Below are positions 24,862 through 34,786 of a DNA stretch of 64,000 nucleotides, piece by piece; positions within the stretch are counted from its first letter, which is position 1; every line of letters begins with the position of its first letter. Under the pieces are notes generated by a model that saw only the letters and a program-made list of their open reading frames with translations, was not told the DNA's origin and ran no database searches. Location: positions 682,001 to 746,000 of the forward strand of contig CBDCFD010000005.1 in the NCBI GenBank assembly GCA_965216155.1, in the 5' to 3' direction. The stretch is from CATOSP01 sp965216155 (GTDB taxonomy: Bacteria; Chloroflexota; Dehalococcoidia; Lucifugimonadales; UBA3495). A program made the position numbers and the translations under genes.

Positions 24862-25821
24862 ATGACTGACGATTTGGTGATTCTCCGAGAGAAACCCGAA
24901 GCAAAGTATTTGATCGCGGGCTGGAGGCGTCAGTGGTCCGACGGGGGTGAGATCTCCAGCGGGCTGCCCAGGTACCTGATCGACAAGCTAGGCGCCCGCG
25001 AGATCGGCGAGTTTAGCCCCGAGGTGGGAAAGCTGTGCTTCCCGTTCCAGGTTCCTGGTACGCACGGAGCTTACCGGCCGCGGGCGGCTTACGAGGACGG
25101 CCTGCCCTCCAAGCCGATGCACCGCAGGAACTACTTCTTCGACGCGGGGAACGGACTCATCATTTTCCTGGGCGAAGAACCGTGGATGCGGCTGGACATC
25201 TACGGCGCAGCGTTTTTCTCCGCCATCGAGCAGTTGGGCGTCGTGAAGACGGCCGCGGTGGAGGGCTATAACGGCGCGGCCCCTCCGGATATGGAGAGAA
25301 ACGTAAGCTGCGTCTATAGCCAGGCCCATATGAAGGAGGAATTGGAGCGTTACGCGCTGAGGTTCTCCAACTACGGGAGCCGGGGCAGAAGCGGCCCAAC
25401 AATCGGGATGGCCCTCATATCCATAGCCCACGACTTGCATCCCGGCGTGGAGATGTTCCGCCTTGGCGCTATGGCGCCCATGTTTCCCTTCCTCACTTCC
25501 AACAACGAGCCGGTCGGGATTACGAGGGACCACAGGGCCTTCTACGACATTATGCGAAGGCTCAAGTCGATGTTCAACCTGGATATCGACCTTTCGGAGC
25601 TCCTGACTTTGGCCGACAATGACGGGCGCCAATTACAGGAGAGCCTGGAGAGGATCGCGTCTTCCAACCCCAAGGCCAAGGAGCTTATCGACCGCGCCAG
25701 GGCTGACTACAACCTCAGCCCCTTCGTGGAGCCTGTGGACCTGGACCCGGCCCTTGACCGGACCCTGGAAGACATAATCAACAACATGCCAGAGCCGCCC
25801 ACGGATCAGGAGTCAGGCTAA
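24862..25821 (+). CDS. PAC2 family protein
   Basis: The 319-residue protein resembles the PAC2 (proteasome-assembly-chaperone-like) family found in archaea and many actinobacteria and chloroflexi: LIAGWRRQWSDGG at the start, NGLIIFLGEEPWMRLDIYGAAFFSAIEQLGV, and a phosphorylase-like Rossmann core. The start follows a TAGGAGGGAGTAA site. The function of bacterial members is not established. Its stop codon abuts that of the convergent PhnD-like gene with no spacer. Confidence 0.7.
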   Translation: MTDDLVILREKPEAKYLIAGWRRQWSDGGEISSGLPRYLIDKLGAREIGEFSPEVGKLCFPFQVPGTHGAYRPRAAYEDGLPSKPMHRRNYFFDAGNGLIIFLGEEPWMRLDIYGAAFFSAIEQLGVVKTAAVEGYNGAAPPDMERNVSCVYSQAHMKEELERYALRFSNYGSRGRSGPTIGMALISIAHDLHPGVEMFRLGAMAPMFPFLTSNNEPVGITRDHRAFYDIMRRLKSMFNLDIDLSELLTLADNDGRQLQESLERIASSNPKAKELIDRARADYNLSPFVEPVDLDPALDRTLEDIINNMPEPPTDQESG

Positions 25822-26610
25822 TCAGACCAGACCCTCGGCTTCGGCGGCTTCTTCCAGCACGTCCCAACCCTCCGTGATGCCGGGGGCGAAGCTGGTGCAG
25901 CCCTCCGCGTCCAGCACTTCCTTTCCCAACGGGTCACCGTAGTCTACTGCGAGGAAGGCGCTTTGCAGTTCGATGGAAACGTCGGCGGGCAGGTCTCGTT
26001 GGGCGGTGAAGCAGCAATGACTGTAGCCGGGGCTTGACCAGAGTGTCCGTACCGCGTCGTGCGCCAGGCGACCGCTTTCCCACAGGACTTCCAGCGTCCG
26101 GCGGGTAACGGACCCGGCGTCGTACTCGCCCTTCACTACTCGGTCCACCACGTCCCGTTCTCCGCTCAGGGCGCTGGGTTGGCGGTCCTCGTAAAACGTC
26201 GCCTTGCCCAGACCCGTCCTGGGGTCTATTCCCAGTTGGCGCAAGAAATGGAAGGCCAGCAACGGTTGCTCCGAGGAACGGCTGCCCACGGCAAAACTTC
26301 TGCCTCTGAGGTCTTCCACGGTCAATATTTCTGAATCTCCCCTCGTGATGAAACAGGTCGTACAGTCAAAGTCCACGTCCCTCATTGCTATGATCTGGCA
26401 GGGTTCGGATAGGAGCCTCTTCATCTTCACGTAGCCCAGCGGGCCATTCCAGGCCAGGTCTATCTTTCCGTCCACGAAGTCGTTGACCATTGCGTCGTAG
26501 TCGGAGTAGAGGACCCAGTCCATGTCGATCCCCCGGCGCTTAAACAGGGTCTCAAGCCCCTGGAACACCTTCATGTGTGGGATGGAGGCAGTGCCGCCTA
26601 ATCTAATCAT
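25822..26610 (-). CDS. PhnD-like periplasmic-type binding protein
   Basis: The frame from MIRLGGTASIP is chosen, as GGAGG lies 6 bases upstream; a longer in-frame start at 26673 lacks support. The 262-residue protein has the phosphonate/phosphite-binding (PhnD) plan: DYDAMVNDFVDGKIDLAWNGPLGYVKMKRL (near residue 40), CTTCFITRGDS, and DLRGRSFAVGSRSSEQPLLAFHFLRQLGID. No signal peptide is visible, so it may act in the cytoplasm or be mis-started. No phosphonate transporter genes are adjacent. Confidence 0.75.
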   Translation of the reverse strand: MIRLGGTASIPHMKVFQGLETLFKRRGIDMDWVLYSDYDAMVNDFVDGKIDLAWNGPLGYVKMKRLLSEPCQIIAMRDVDFDCTTCFITRGDSEILTVEDLRGRSFAVGSRSSEQPLLAFHFLRQLGIDPRTGLGKATFYEDRQPSALSGERDVVDRVVKGEYDAGSVTRRTLEVLWESGRLAHDAVRTLWSSPGYSHCCFTAQRDLPADVSIELQSAFLAVDYGDPLGKEVLDAEGCTSFAPGITEGWDVLEEAAEAEGLV

Positions 26611-26752
26611 GGAAGCCTCCGATGCCGGAATCCCGTGTGGAGTATTCTCGTTACAGAGCCGTCGATTGGTCAACCCTCGGGGGAGGAGGGAAGAGGCGTG
26701 AGGAGCTAACGGATGCGCCGGAGTACCGGTAGGAGAACGGTTCTCCGCGAAC

Positions 26753-29350
26753 CTACCTATCGGTGCTTATGGTTACGGACACCCCGGTTAGCGCAACGTC
26801 TACCCCCTCTGGTGCATCGGCGCGGACCGTAACCAGATACGTCAGTATACCTCTCTCGGTCTTGGGACTGTCCGCCACGTCCGCAACGGCGCCCGCCAAC
26901 GGTGTGTCTGGCACGCTGTCGAGTGATATTGCCGCAGCCGCTCCCACTCGGACCCGTCCAACATCGGAACCGTTGACGAGACCGTCGACCTGCACCAGGG
27001 TTGGGTCGATGAGCCGCACTATCAGGGAATCCTTGTCGACTTCATCATCCTTCTCAGCATTCACCAGGTAGACGACTCCGTCGAAGGGGGCGGTGATCTC
27101 CCCGCCGTCAAGATCAGCCTGAGCATCCTTCGACATTTGTTCGGCGAGGGAGAACTCGGACTGGCGTTGGGCACGCAACAAGTCCAGCCTGTTGCGCAGG
27201 GCTTCAAGCCGTATCTTGGCCTCCTGCAACCGGGCCTCGGCTACGAGGAAGTCTTTAGTGGCGGCGTCCACGAGCAGCAGGTCGATGTTGGTGGTGAGGT
27301 CTTCGAGGTCTTCGAGGGCCTGGGCCAGGTTGGCATTTGCGGCTAGGACCGCACTCTCCAATAATCCCTTGTCCCTGGGGTCTGGGGCGATTCCCAGGTC
27401 AACCAGGGCGTCGCGGGCTTGCTCCAGATCGGCGAGAGCGCCATCGACCTGGGAGACCCTCAGCGCAACCTCCAGTGGGTCAGCGCCGGAGGCCAGAGCG
27501 GACGTAGCTTCCGTGGAAATGAGTTGCGCGGCCCTGCCTCCGGCGATCACCGGTTGCGGACCCGGGGCCGCCGCTCCCGCCGAGACGGCATCCAACAGTT
27601 CTTCCACAGTTTCCGGCACGCCCGTCTCGGCGAATATCTTCAAGTCCTCAGCGTCTCGCTGTACCTTGTCCAGCGCCTTTGCCGCGGTGTCCACAGCAAC
27701 CCGCGCGGCGGTTAGCCCGGCTTCGAGGTTCGCCCGGACCAGCATGTCCGGACCTTGCTCCAACTCCTCGCGTTCTTCTTGTGCGTCAGTGAACACGACC
27801 CTGGCGAGGGCAACGGCTGCTTCTAGCCGTTGTTTCTCCAGTGGGTCTGGGCCTTCTTCCAGCCGTGCTACGACCTGGGTGACTTTCCGCAAGTTGGACT
27901 CCGCCACCGCCACCGCCGAACTTAACTGCCGAACGAGGAGAGCTTGCTGGTTTCCCTGTAACGTTGCAAGGTCCTTCTCGGCGACTTCCAGGCTGGCTCG
28001 CGCCAAATTAACGGCTGATTCCATCTCTTTCTTGACCAAGGGGTCCGGACCCGTTTCAACTTCGGACAGACGGTCTATTGCAGTGTTGTAGTTGGCCAGA
28101 GCGAGAGCGGCAGCGGCCTGCAATACGCGAAGCTCTTCGATGAAGTCCTCGTCGAACGGTCTTGATATGCCTAGCGTGAAAATCAACTTGCTAACGGCGT
28201 CATTCGCCGCCTCCAATTCGACCTTGCTTCGAGTGTGGACCAATTGGGCCGCGGCCAACCTCTCCGCGTGATCCAAATCCAAGTTGGACAGGTTTTCTTG
28301 GGCGCGGTCAAGGGCGGCTTCGGCGCTCGCCCTTTTCGACAACGCTTCCGCCAACCGATGGGCGTGCTGGGGGTCGAAATCGGCCAGGGCCGTCTTGGCC
28401 TGGTCGAGGGCCAATTCAGCCGACGTCTTTTCCGACTGGGCCTCCGCGAGTCTCAGGGCGTGGTCTATCAGGAAGTCTGCCAATGCGTCTTCGGTCTGGT
28501 CTAGCGCGATGCCTGCCCCGGCCGCTGTCTGCTGTGCGCTGGCCAGTGACCTGGCGTGGTGAAGGTCGAACTCGTCCAACATTTCTTGTGCCTCATCCAG
28601 GGCCAACTCCGCGGCGGAATGTCCTTGCAGGGCTTGTCCAAGTCGTTGCGCTTGGTGCAGGTCCAGGTCAGCCAGGGAGTCCCACGCCTGGTCCAGCGCA
28701 ACGCTGGCCGCCGCGAGGGCGCGCATACTCAGGGAGAGGCGCTGGGCATGGTCGCGCTCCAGGTCGATCAGGTCTTGCTCCGCGGACTTCAGCGTAAGCC
28801 TCGCGCGGGCGACGGCGGCTTCGGCCGCGGCGACAGCCGTATCCTCCGGGCGAATGGTGTTGTCCAGTGCTTCCTGAGCATTGTCCAGGGAGACCCGGGC
28901 CCCGGCTACCGCGGATTCCGCTTGCGCCAATTCCACCGGTGTCGCGGCGTTCAATGTGTCAACCGCTTCCTTGGCCCGGCGGAAGTTGACCATTGCCTCG
29001 GCCGCGTTGGTTTCCAGTCGCGCCATTGTCGTTGAGTCCATTCTGGCCACCACCTGGCCTTGCTCGACACGGAGCCCGTTCTCGACCAGTACGTCCCCAA
29101 CCGTTCCCCGTGTGTCAAACTTCAGGTCCGCGGTCCTGGGGAACACCAGTTTGCCGTCTATGGATAGCTCTCCGGCCTGTTTCGTGAAAGAAGGCGCGGG
29201 AAGGTCTATCGTGTCCTGAGAGGGCGTCTCCGGACCGAATACGGCTCCCAATGTAGCCCATACCGACACAGCAGTAACCAGGGCCAGGGCCGGGTAGAGC
29301 AGGAGGACGCGGCGTTTGCTTGCACTGATGGTGGCAAAGAAAGTTTTCAT
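26753..29350 (-). CDS. RND-type membrane fusion protein with very long coiled-coil
   Basis: Start taken at ATG 29350 (MKTFFATISASKRR, then a transmembrane segment VLLLYPALALVTAVSVWA); a start at 29470 would overlap the pump gene. Two biotinyl-lipoyl halves (VGDVLVENGLRVEQGQVVARMD and ITAPFDGVVYLVNAEKDDEVDKDSLIVRL) flank an alpha-helical hairpin of roughly 600 residues. The hairpin contains six copies of a 32-residue unit of the form xLxxHAxRLAxAxxxxxxAxxALDxAxxxLADF (28190-28765). The normal C-terminal beta-domain beyond VTISTDR is nearly absent, so the end may be truncated. It links the RND pump to an outer channel or lipid layer. Confidence 0.8.
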   Translation of the reverse strand: MKTFFATISASKRRVLLLYPALALVTAVSVWATLGAVFGPETPSQDTIDLPAPSFTKQAGELSIDGKLVFPRTADLKFDTRGTVGDVLVENGLRVEQGQVVARMDSTTMARLETNAAEAMVNFRRAKEAVDTLNAATPVELAQAESAVAGARVSLDNAQEALDNTIRPEDTAVAAAEAAVARARLTLKSAEQDLIDLERDHAQRLSLSMRALAAASVALDQAWDSLADLDLHQAQRLGQALQGHSAAELALDEAQEMLDEFDLHHARSLASAQQTAAGAGIALDQTEDALADFLIDHALRLAEAQSEKTSAELALDQAKTALADFDPQHAHRLAEALSKRASAEAALDRAQENLSNLDLDHAERLAAAQLVHTRSKVELEAANDAVSKLIFTLGISRPFDEDFIEELRVLQAAAALALANYNTAIDRLSEVETGPDPLVKKEMESAVNLARASLEVAEKDLATLQGNQQALLVRQLSSAVAVAESNLRKVTQVVARLEEGPDPLEKQRLEAAVALARVVFTDAQEEREELEQGPDMLVRANLEAGLTAARVAVDTAAKALDKVQRDAEDLKIFAETGVPETVEELLDAVSAGAAAPGPQPVIAGGRAAQLISTEATSALASGADPLEVALRVSQVDGALADLEQARDALVDLGIAPDPRDKGLLESAVLAANANLAQALEDLEDLTTNIDLLLVDAATKDFLVAEARLQEAKIRLEALRNRLDLLRAQRQSEFSLAEQMSKDAQADLDGGEITAPFDGVVYLVNAEKDDEVDKDSLIVRLIDPTLVQVDGLVNGSDVGRVRVGAAAAISLDSVPDTPLAGAVADVADSPKTERGILTYLVTVRADAPEGVDVALTGVSVTISTDR
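28190..28765 (-). repeat. Six 32-residue coding repeats in the fusion-protein helical hairpin
   Basis: Six consecutive 96-bp units encode DLxxxHAxRL...ALDxAxxxLADF repeats, for example DLHHARSLASAQQ and DPQHAHRLAEALS. They differ enough to be old, but the spacing is exact. This suggests the hairpin arm grew by tandem duplication. Confidence 0.75.
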
Positions 29351-29447
29351 GAGGTCCCACCGCCCGGTCTGAGATTTACGGATCCAAGAACCGTGACCAA
29401 TGGCTCGTAGTGAGGCCAACGAATGGGTACAGTCACCGCAATCTTGG

Positions 29448-32400
29448 TCACTCCGGCTCCCCCGTTGCATTCGCTGAGCGTCTGCCGCCCAGCATGGAGC
29501 CGATTGCTCTGAAGAAAGACGGGATATTGACGTGTACCATGGTGTAGATCACAGGCACAACTATGAGAGTCAGGAAGGTCGAGCTGATCAGGCCGCCGAT
29601 GACCACCGTGGCAAGCTCAGCGCCAATGATCCCACCCGCCTCCCCGGCGAATGTAGCCAGGGGCAGCAATGCGAATGTAGTGGTGAAGGCGGTCATGAGG
29701 ATCGGCCTTAGCCGCACTCGGCTCCCTTCAATGAGACCCTCGTAAACCCCCAACCCCCGCTCCCGCAACTGCTCGACGAACGTGATTAAGACGATCGCGT
29801 TGGTGACCACCACACCGATCAGGAGCAAGATCCCCATCAGCGCCGACAAACTCAGTGTGCGGCCAGTGAGGGCAAGGGCCGCCAGCGCGCCCACGAGCGC
29901 CAAAGGCAGGCTCATTACGATCACGAAAGGGTTCCTTAAGGAGCCTAAACTGGCGACCATAACCAGGTAGACAAGCACTATCCCAACAGCCATAGCCGTG
30001 AATACGTCCTGGAACCCTTCGGCAATTTGAGAGAAGATGCCGCCTGTTCTGACCTCCACACCTGGCGGTTTCCCGGCTTCGAGCGCGTCGATCCTCTCCT
30101 GCAGATCGGCGCCCACTCCCTGCGTATCAGCGGCGGTGATCTCCGCTGTTATGCTGGCCGACCGCTTACCATTGAACCTGGAGATGCTGACAGGAGCCTT
30201 TTCCAAGGCGATCTCGCTGATTGCGCCCAACCTCACCGTGCCCGTGGGCCCCTCTATCAATAGCGATTTAAGCTGCTCAACGTCGCCGGCTTCCGCAGGG
30301 TCACCTCTTACGACGATGTCCATCGTCACTTCCTGCAGGTCCGCCTCGGAAACGGTCTGGCCGACTACGTAACGGTTGACCTGCTGCCCAACGGAGCCGG
30401 CGCTAATGCCGTATTGACCGGCCCTCAAGGGGTTGACGTGGATGACCACCTCGTCACGCGCATCGGAGACGTCGCTGGCAATGTTGATGATGCCGTCCAT
30501 TTCTCTGATTGCGGCTTCTAACCTACTGGCATGGGTCGAAATGTCCGAGTAGTTGCTTCCGGTAACAGTAACTTCCAATTGGTCTGACGGTGGTCCATCT
30601 TGCACTCCGGTTACCGTGACGTCCGCATCCTCGACGCGGGGCATTTGCGCCCGGATTTGCTCCACCACGTCCGAAGGCGGGTCTTGCTCCAGGGTGACCA
30701 GGAATCCCGCGATGTTGTGGCCTCCTTCGCCGGCCCCCGATCCAAAGTCGTCGGAACGGGCAAACAACGTGGTCAGGTATGAGTCGACAATGTGTCTACC
30801 CCGGAAGTCCTCCAAGACCGTCTCCACTTGCCGGACCACCTCGAACGTGTCGCCGACAGAGCTCCCGGTGGGCAACTCTACGTCGACAATCAAGAATTGG
30901 GGCGCGTCGGATGGAAACAAAGTTACCGGTATGACCGCGATCAGCCCCAGGCTGCCTCCGGTCACGATACCGGCGATCAACAGGGTCGCGATCTTGTGCC
31001 GCAATGCCCAGCGTAGCACGGGCAAGTAAATTCGGAGAATCAACGGGTCGCGGCCGCCGGCGTTAGAGTCTCCCGCGTCGTCATCGGAAAAGTCGCCGCG
31101 CCGCAGAAGTAGCGCGCCCAACACGGGCACGGCGGTCAACGCTACCAATGTAGAGCCCAATAGCGCAAAGCTCACGGTCATGGCGAACGGGGTAAAAAAG
31201 GAGCCCACTAAACCCTGAATAAAGCCCAATGGAATAAAAACAACCACCGTCGTAAGGGTGGAGGAGACGATCGCGGCCCCCACTTCCCTTGTGGCCTCGA
31301 TGGCGGCCACGTGGCGGTCCTCCCCGGCCTGAATGTGCCGGTATATGTTCTCCAATACCACGATGCTGTCGTCAACGACTCTGCCGACGGCTATCGCCAG
31401 CCCCGCCAGAGTCATGAAGTTGAGGTTAACACTTGCCAAGGCCATGATGATTACCGCGGTCAGGATGCTGAGCGGTATGGACAACCCGATTATCAACGTG
31501 GGCCGCAGGGTAATGGCAATTCCCTTCAGCAAAGTAGGCCGCAGGTTGAGCAAGAAAACGAATACTACGCTGACGGCAAATACGAGCCCCCACATTCCCT
31601 CGTTCAACAATGAACTGAGGGACTTCTGGACTTCGGGTCCGCTGTTGGTCAACGTCACCACTTCTACGTCATCGGGCAGTCCCGAGACACCGTCGATAGC
31701 TGCCAGGACCTGTGAAGTGACGTCGACTGTGTTGGCGTCCGGGTCCTTTACAACGGCTATCCCCAGGCTGGGTTTGCCGTTTGTGCGGGATATAGTTGTG
31801 GCCTTGGCTGTACCGAATTCCACCTCGGCCACCTGAGACAGGAGCACCGGCCGCTGGCCCCGCCGGCCTTTCGGGACCTGCTCGAAGCCGACCACCAGGT
31901 CCTTCAGCTCATCCAGGGAACCGATTTCGTGGGTAGTTCGGATGGGGAATACAGAGTCGCCGCTGTCGATGCTTCCCGCGGGGAAGCTCACGTTGTTCTC
32001 GCCAATCGCGTTTGCGACCTGGTTTATCGAGATGCCAAGCGCCTTCAACCGCTCCGCATCGACCGATACGTGGACCTGTTCATCGGACCTTCCCAGGACC
32101 ACCGCCGCGAATACTCCATCGACCCGCTCAATCCCCGGGGTGATGAGGTCGTCCACCAGCCGTTGAAGGGAAGGAATGTCACGGTCCCCGAGGACGCTTA
32201 GCTGCATCACCGGAAAAACGTCGGAAGCGATGCGGCTGACGGAGGGGTCTTCCACTCCATCCGGGAACCTCAGGCCGTTGATGTTGCCCTCAATGGTCCG
32301 CTCCACTTCCTCCATATCTTCCCCAAACTCGAATGTGGCGATGACCATAGACAAATTCTCGGAGGAGACCGACTGGATGTCCTTCAACCCTTCCATCCCT

Positions 32401-32618
32401 ATGATGGCGTCTTCGATTGGCTCGGTCACGTCGCGTACCACGGCTTCCGGGTTTGCCGAAGGATAGAGGGTCCGCACGGTGATATTGGGAAACTCGATCT
32501 CGGGGAACAACTCTCGCTGGAGGCTCTGGTAACTGGCCACCCCCCCGATCATTACCAGGACTATGACCAACACCGTGACCGCGGGCCGGTGGAGGGCGAG
32601 AGCGGTGAGGAAGCTCAA
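29448..32618 (-). CDS. RND-family efflux pump (AcrB/HAE1-like)
   Basis: At 1056 residues this is a full RND pump. The first transmembrane helix lies in MSFLTALALHRPAVTVLVIVLVM, followed by a periplasmic ELFPEIEFPNITV loop. The GRVVDDSIVVLENIYRHI motif in TM4 (about residue 400) carries the proton-relay Asp pair. The second half repeats the layout with ALTGRTLSLSALMGILLLIGVVVTNAIVLI. It exports hydrophobic compounds using the proton gradient. The membrane fusion protein gene follows on the same strand. Confidence 0.93.
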   Translation of the reverse strand: MSFLTALALHRPAVTVLVIVLVMIGGVASYQSLQRELFPEIEFPNITVRTLYPSANPEAVVRDVTEPIEDAIIGMEGLKDIQSVSSENLSMVIATFEFGEDMEEVERTIEGNINGLRFPDGVEDPSVSRIASDVFPVMQLSVLGDRDIPSLQRLVDDLITPGIERVDGVFAAVVLGRSDEQVHVSVDAERLKALGISINQVANAIGENNVSFPAGSIDSGDSVFPIRTTHEIGSLDELKDLVVGFEQVPKGRRGQRPVLLSQVAEVEFGTAKATTISRTNGKPSLGIAVVKDPDANTVDVTSQVLAAIDGVSGLPDDVEVVTLTNSGPEVQKSLSSLLNEGMWGLVFAVSVVFVFLLNLRPTLLKGIAITLRPTLIIGLSIPLSILTAVIIMALASVNLNFMTLAGLAIAVGRVVDDSIVVLENIYRHIQAGEDRHVAAIEATREVGAAIVSSTLTTVVVFIPLGFIQGLVGSFFTPFAMTVSFALLGSTLVALTAVPVLGALLLRRGDFSDDDAGDSNAGGRDPLILRIYLPVLRWALRHKIATLLIAGIVTGGSLGLIAVIPVTLFPSDAPQFLIVDVELPTGSSVGDTFEVVRQVETVLEDFRGRHIVDSYLTTLFARSDDFGSGAGEGGHNIAGFLVTLEQDPPSDVVEQIRAQMPRVEDADVTVTGVQDGPPSDQLEVTVTGSNYSDISTHASRLEAAIREMDGIINIASDVSDARDEVVIHVNPLRAGQYGISAGSVGQQVNRYVVGQTVSEADLQEVTMDIVVRGDPAEAGDVEQLKSLLIEGPTGTVRLGAISEIALEKAPVSISRFNGKRSASITAEITAADTQGVGADLQERIDALEAGKPPGVEVRTGGIFSQIAEGFQDVFTAMAVGIVLVYLVMVASLGSLRNPFVIVMSLPLALVGALAALALTGRTLSLSALMGILLLIGVVVTNAIVLITFVEQLRERGLGVYEGLIEGSRVRLRPILMTAFTTTFALLPLATFAGEAGGIIGAELATVVIGGLISSTFLTLIVVPVIYTMVHVNIPSFFRAIGSMLGGRRSANATGEPE

Positions 32619-32894
32619 TGATTGGACTCCTTTCGCGCGGGGGATAAGACCGGGCGGGGTGGTGGCGCCAGCCAGCCCGGAGTAGGCATGGTAATCAACA
32701 GGTACTTACGTACAGACGTGCATTTCGGATTACGGTAACGTGATGGCGCGATCCATGTATCGCGTGGCCCATCTGTGACGCAAACTCATACAGTTCTAAC
32801 AGCTTATCGCGGCGGCCAGGATTAAACCAGTGGATACGTCCTGAAGTGTTCACCGGGAACCGGACTGCACACGCGCACGGGGCCGCCTCCGAAG

Positions 32895-34004
32895 TTACTC
32901 CACCGTCACTTCGATACACTGCACCATGTTGTTTCCCGATCCCTGGTAGGTATCGGGTTGCGTCGAGGGTTGAAGGTTGCCCTGGGAATCCGTGGCCCGC
33001 ACACGGATGACGTGCTTGCCCGGCGCTGCGTGCCAAGGGTGTGACCAGGGATGCCATCCGTAGGCCGATACCCGTTCTCCCAACTCGGCCTCCTCCCACG
33101 ACTCCCCGCCGCCGGTACTGACTTCTACTCGGGCAACGTCCAGTTCTCCGGCCCAGGCGCGGCCTGTGAGCTGGATCAGCCCGGTCGTGACCAGCCGAGA
33201 CCTGGTCATAGAATCCGGGATTCCCGGGGGGACGATGAGCGCACGGACCCGGATTCGTGTCACCGGCTCGCCGGGTCCATCCTTGGCCCGGTTGGAGCGG
33301 GAGTTGCCGGTCATCCGGTTCCCGTTAAAGGGCGTAGTAATTATCTGGATACTCTCCAGCCACTTAACGCAGGTCATGCCGTACCAACCGGGTACGATGA
33401 GGCGAAGAGGGTACCCATGTTGAGGCTGCAATGGTTCGCCGTTCATCTCGTACGCTAAAATCACTTCGGGCCGCGTGGCGTCTTCGATGCTCAGGCTGCG
33501 CTGGTAGTATTGAATTTTTCCTCCCTGTACGCCGTGGTCTATCCCGGTGAAGAGCACTTCGACTGCTCCCTCTCGCACCCTGGTCTCCTCCAATAACCCG
33601 GCCAACGGGGTACCGGTCCATTGGGAAGTCCCGATTCCCTCTAACATCCAGGGCTGGCCCGTAGGCCTGGGGGTGAGGAGCGCACTGCCGTTGCCTGCGC
33701 ACTCCATTGTAACCGGCAAGGTGATGGAGGGACGGTCCCGAAGTTCATTCAGGCTCAGCGTGATGGGATTGCCAACGAATCCGCCGACGTTTAGCCGCCA
33801 CCGTCTGGTGTCTATAAAGGGAATGTCGAAGTGGACGAACAGGTAGTGTAGCCCCGTGGGGGTGATAGGGTACTGTAACGCCTCCAGAGGCATGCCCCTA
33901 TTCCGCAGGGCTAGTTGCAACTCCTCCGGATAGATGGTGTCAGGGGGGGCAATTCCCGTACCGTCGCCTATCACCGGTATCTGCCCTGCCGGGTTGCGGT
34001 CCAT
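32895..34004 (-). CDS. Sulfite-oxidase-family molybdoenzyme
   Basis: The 369-residue protein has the SUOX fold. The molybdopterin-binding domain carries the Mo-ligand Cys in TMECAGNGSALLTPRPTGQPW (about residue 102) and the GTSQWTGTPLAGLLEE, YEMNGEPLQPQHGYPLRLIVPGWYGMTCVKWL blocks. A C-terminal dimerisation domain (about 240-369) contains RVEVSTGGGESWEEAEL. No N-terminal heme domain or obvious Tat signal is present, and no electron acceptor is encoded beside it. Its stop-to-start spacing from the aminotransferase remnant upstream is 12 bases. Confidence 0.88.
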   Translation of the reverse strand: MDRNPAGQIPVIGDGTGIAPPDTIYPEELQLALRNRGMPLEALQYPITPTGLHYLFVHFDIPFIDTRRWRLNVGGFVGNPITLSLNELRDRPSITLPVTMECAGNGSALLTPRPTGQPWMLEGIGTSQWTGTPLAGLLEETRVREGAVEVLFTGIDHGVQGGKIQYYQRSLSIEDATRPEVILAYEMNGEPLQPQHGYPLRLIVPGWYGMTCVKWLESIQIITTPFNGNRMTGNSRSNRAKDGPGEPVTRIRVRALIVPPGIPDSMTRSRLVTTGLIQLTGRAWAGELDVARVEVSTGGGESWEEAELGERVSAYGWHPWSHPWHAAPGKHVIRVRATDSQGNLQPSTQPDTYQGSGNNMVQCIEVTVE

Positions 34005-34016
34005 CAGCGCAGGTCC

Positions 34017-34745
34017 CTAAGTCACCGAGGAGATGGCGAAGTCCAGAATTTCGGCCGCCAGGTCCATCTGCTCCCGGGTGGTCGTAAATGGCGGCACGAA
34101 GCGCAGGACGGAGCCGTTCCGCCGCACGCTGCAGATCAGGCCGTTTTCCAAGCACAGGCGGCCGATATCCCGGCCCTGTTGGAAGGCTGGTTCCCTAGTA
34201 TCGCGATTGGCGACCATCTCGATTCCCTGCAGCAGGCCCCTTCCCCGGATGTCGCCAATGGTCTCGTGGCGCTCCGCCAGGGCGCGCAGATGACCGGCCC
34301 AATACTCTCCGAGGCTGGCGGCGACGTCTACCAGTCCTTCTTCAAGGATGATATCCAGGCTGGCGATGGCGGCGTTGCATGTCATGGGGTCGTTGGAATG
34401 GGAGTGGGCCACCACTATGCCGCTGCCCGAGGTCAGGAACATGCTCCGGATCAGCCCGGGAGGGGTGATCTCAGCCAGGCGGCTGGCCAGGATAATCTCC
34501 CGGTCGTTGAACAGGCTCATGTGGCTGTGGAGCAGTGCCTCGCAACTCTCCTGGAGGGTCTGGACGATCCGGGGGTGGTTGTGGCCCAGGGCGGCGCACA
34601 TCTCGCGGGAGTTGAAGTCCAGGTACTCCTTGCCCGCAATGTCCCGCACCACGGAGCCACGCCCCCAGACCAAAATCGGTCCGGCAGCGTTACTCCGGTC
34701 CATCCGGCTGCGGAAGCTAAACCGTTCCGCCAGGGAAAGCAGCAA
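34017..34745 (-). pseudogene. Class III aminotransferase, internally deleted
   Basis: The frame is open (242 residues, TTG start with a GGAGAG site), but the family needs about 430. Residues 1-108 read as the usual N-terminus up to FLTSGS. They jump straight to IVVAHSHSNDPMTCNAAIASLDII, which belongs near residue 290 of a full-length enzyme. The missing ~180 residues hold the PLP Lys, the cofactor Asp and most of the large domain. The deletion is in frame. It cannot act as an aminotransferase. Confidence 0.75.
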
Positions 34746-34786
34746 TTACTCAGTCCACTCTCCAGCCAAGGGCTGGGCCTTCGCTC

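Noticed and set aside
27192..28091. Forward Ser/Ala-rich frame opposite the fusion protein
   Set aside because: It is the reverse image of the coiled-coil repeats, with composition typical of antisense to Ala/Leu/Glu-rich sequence.
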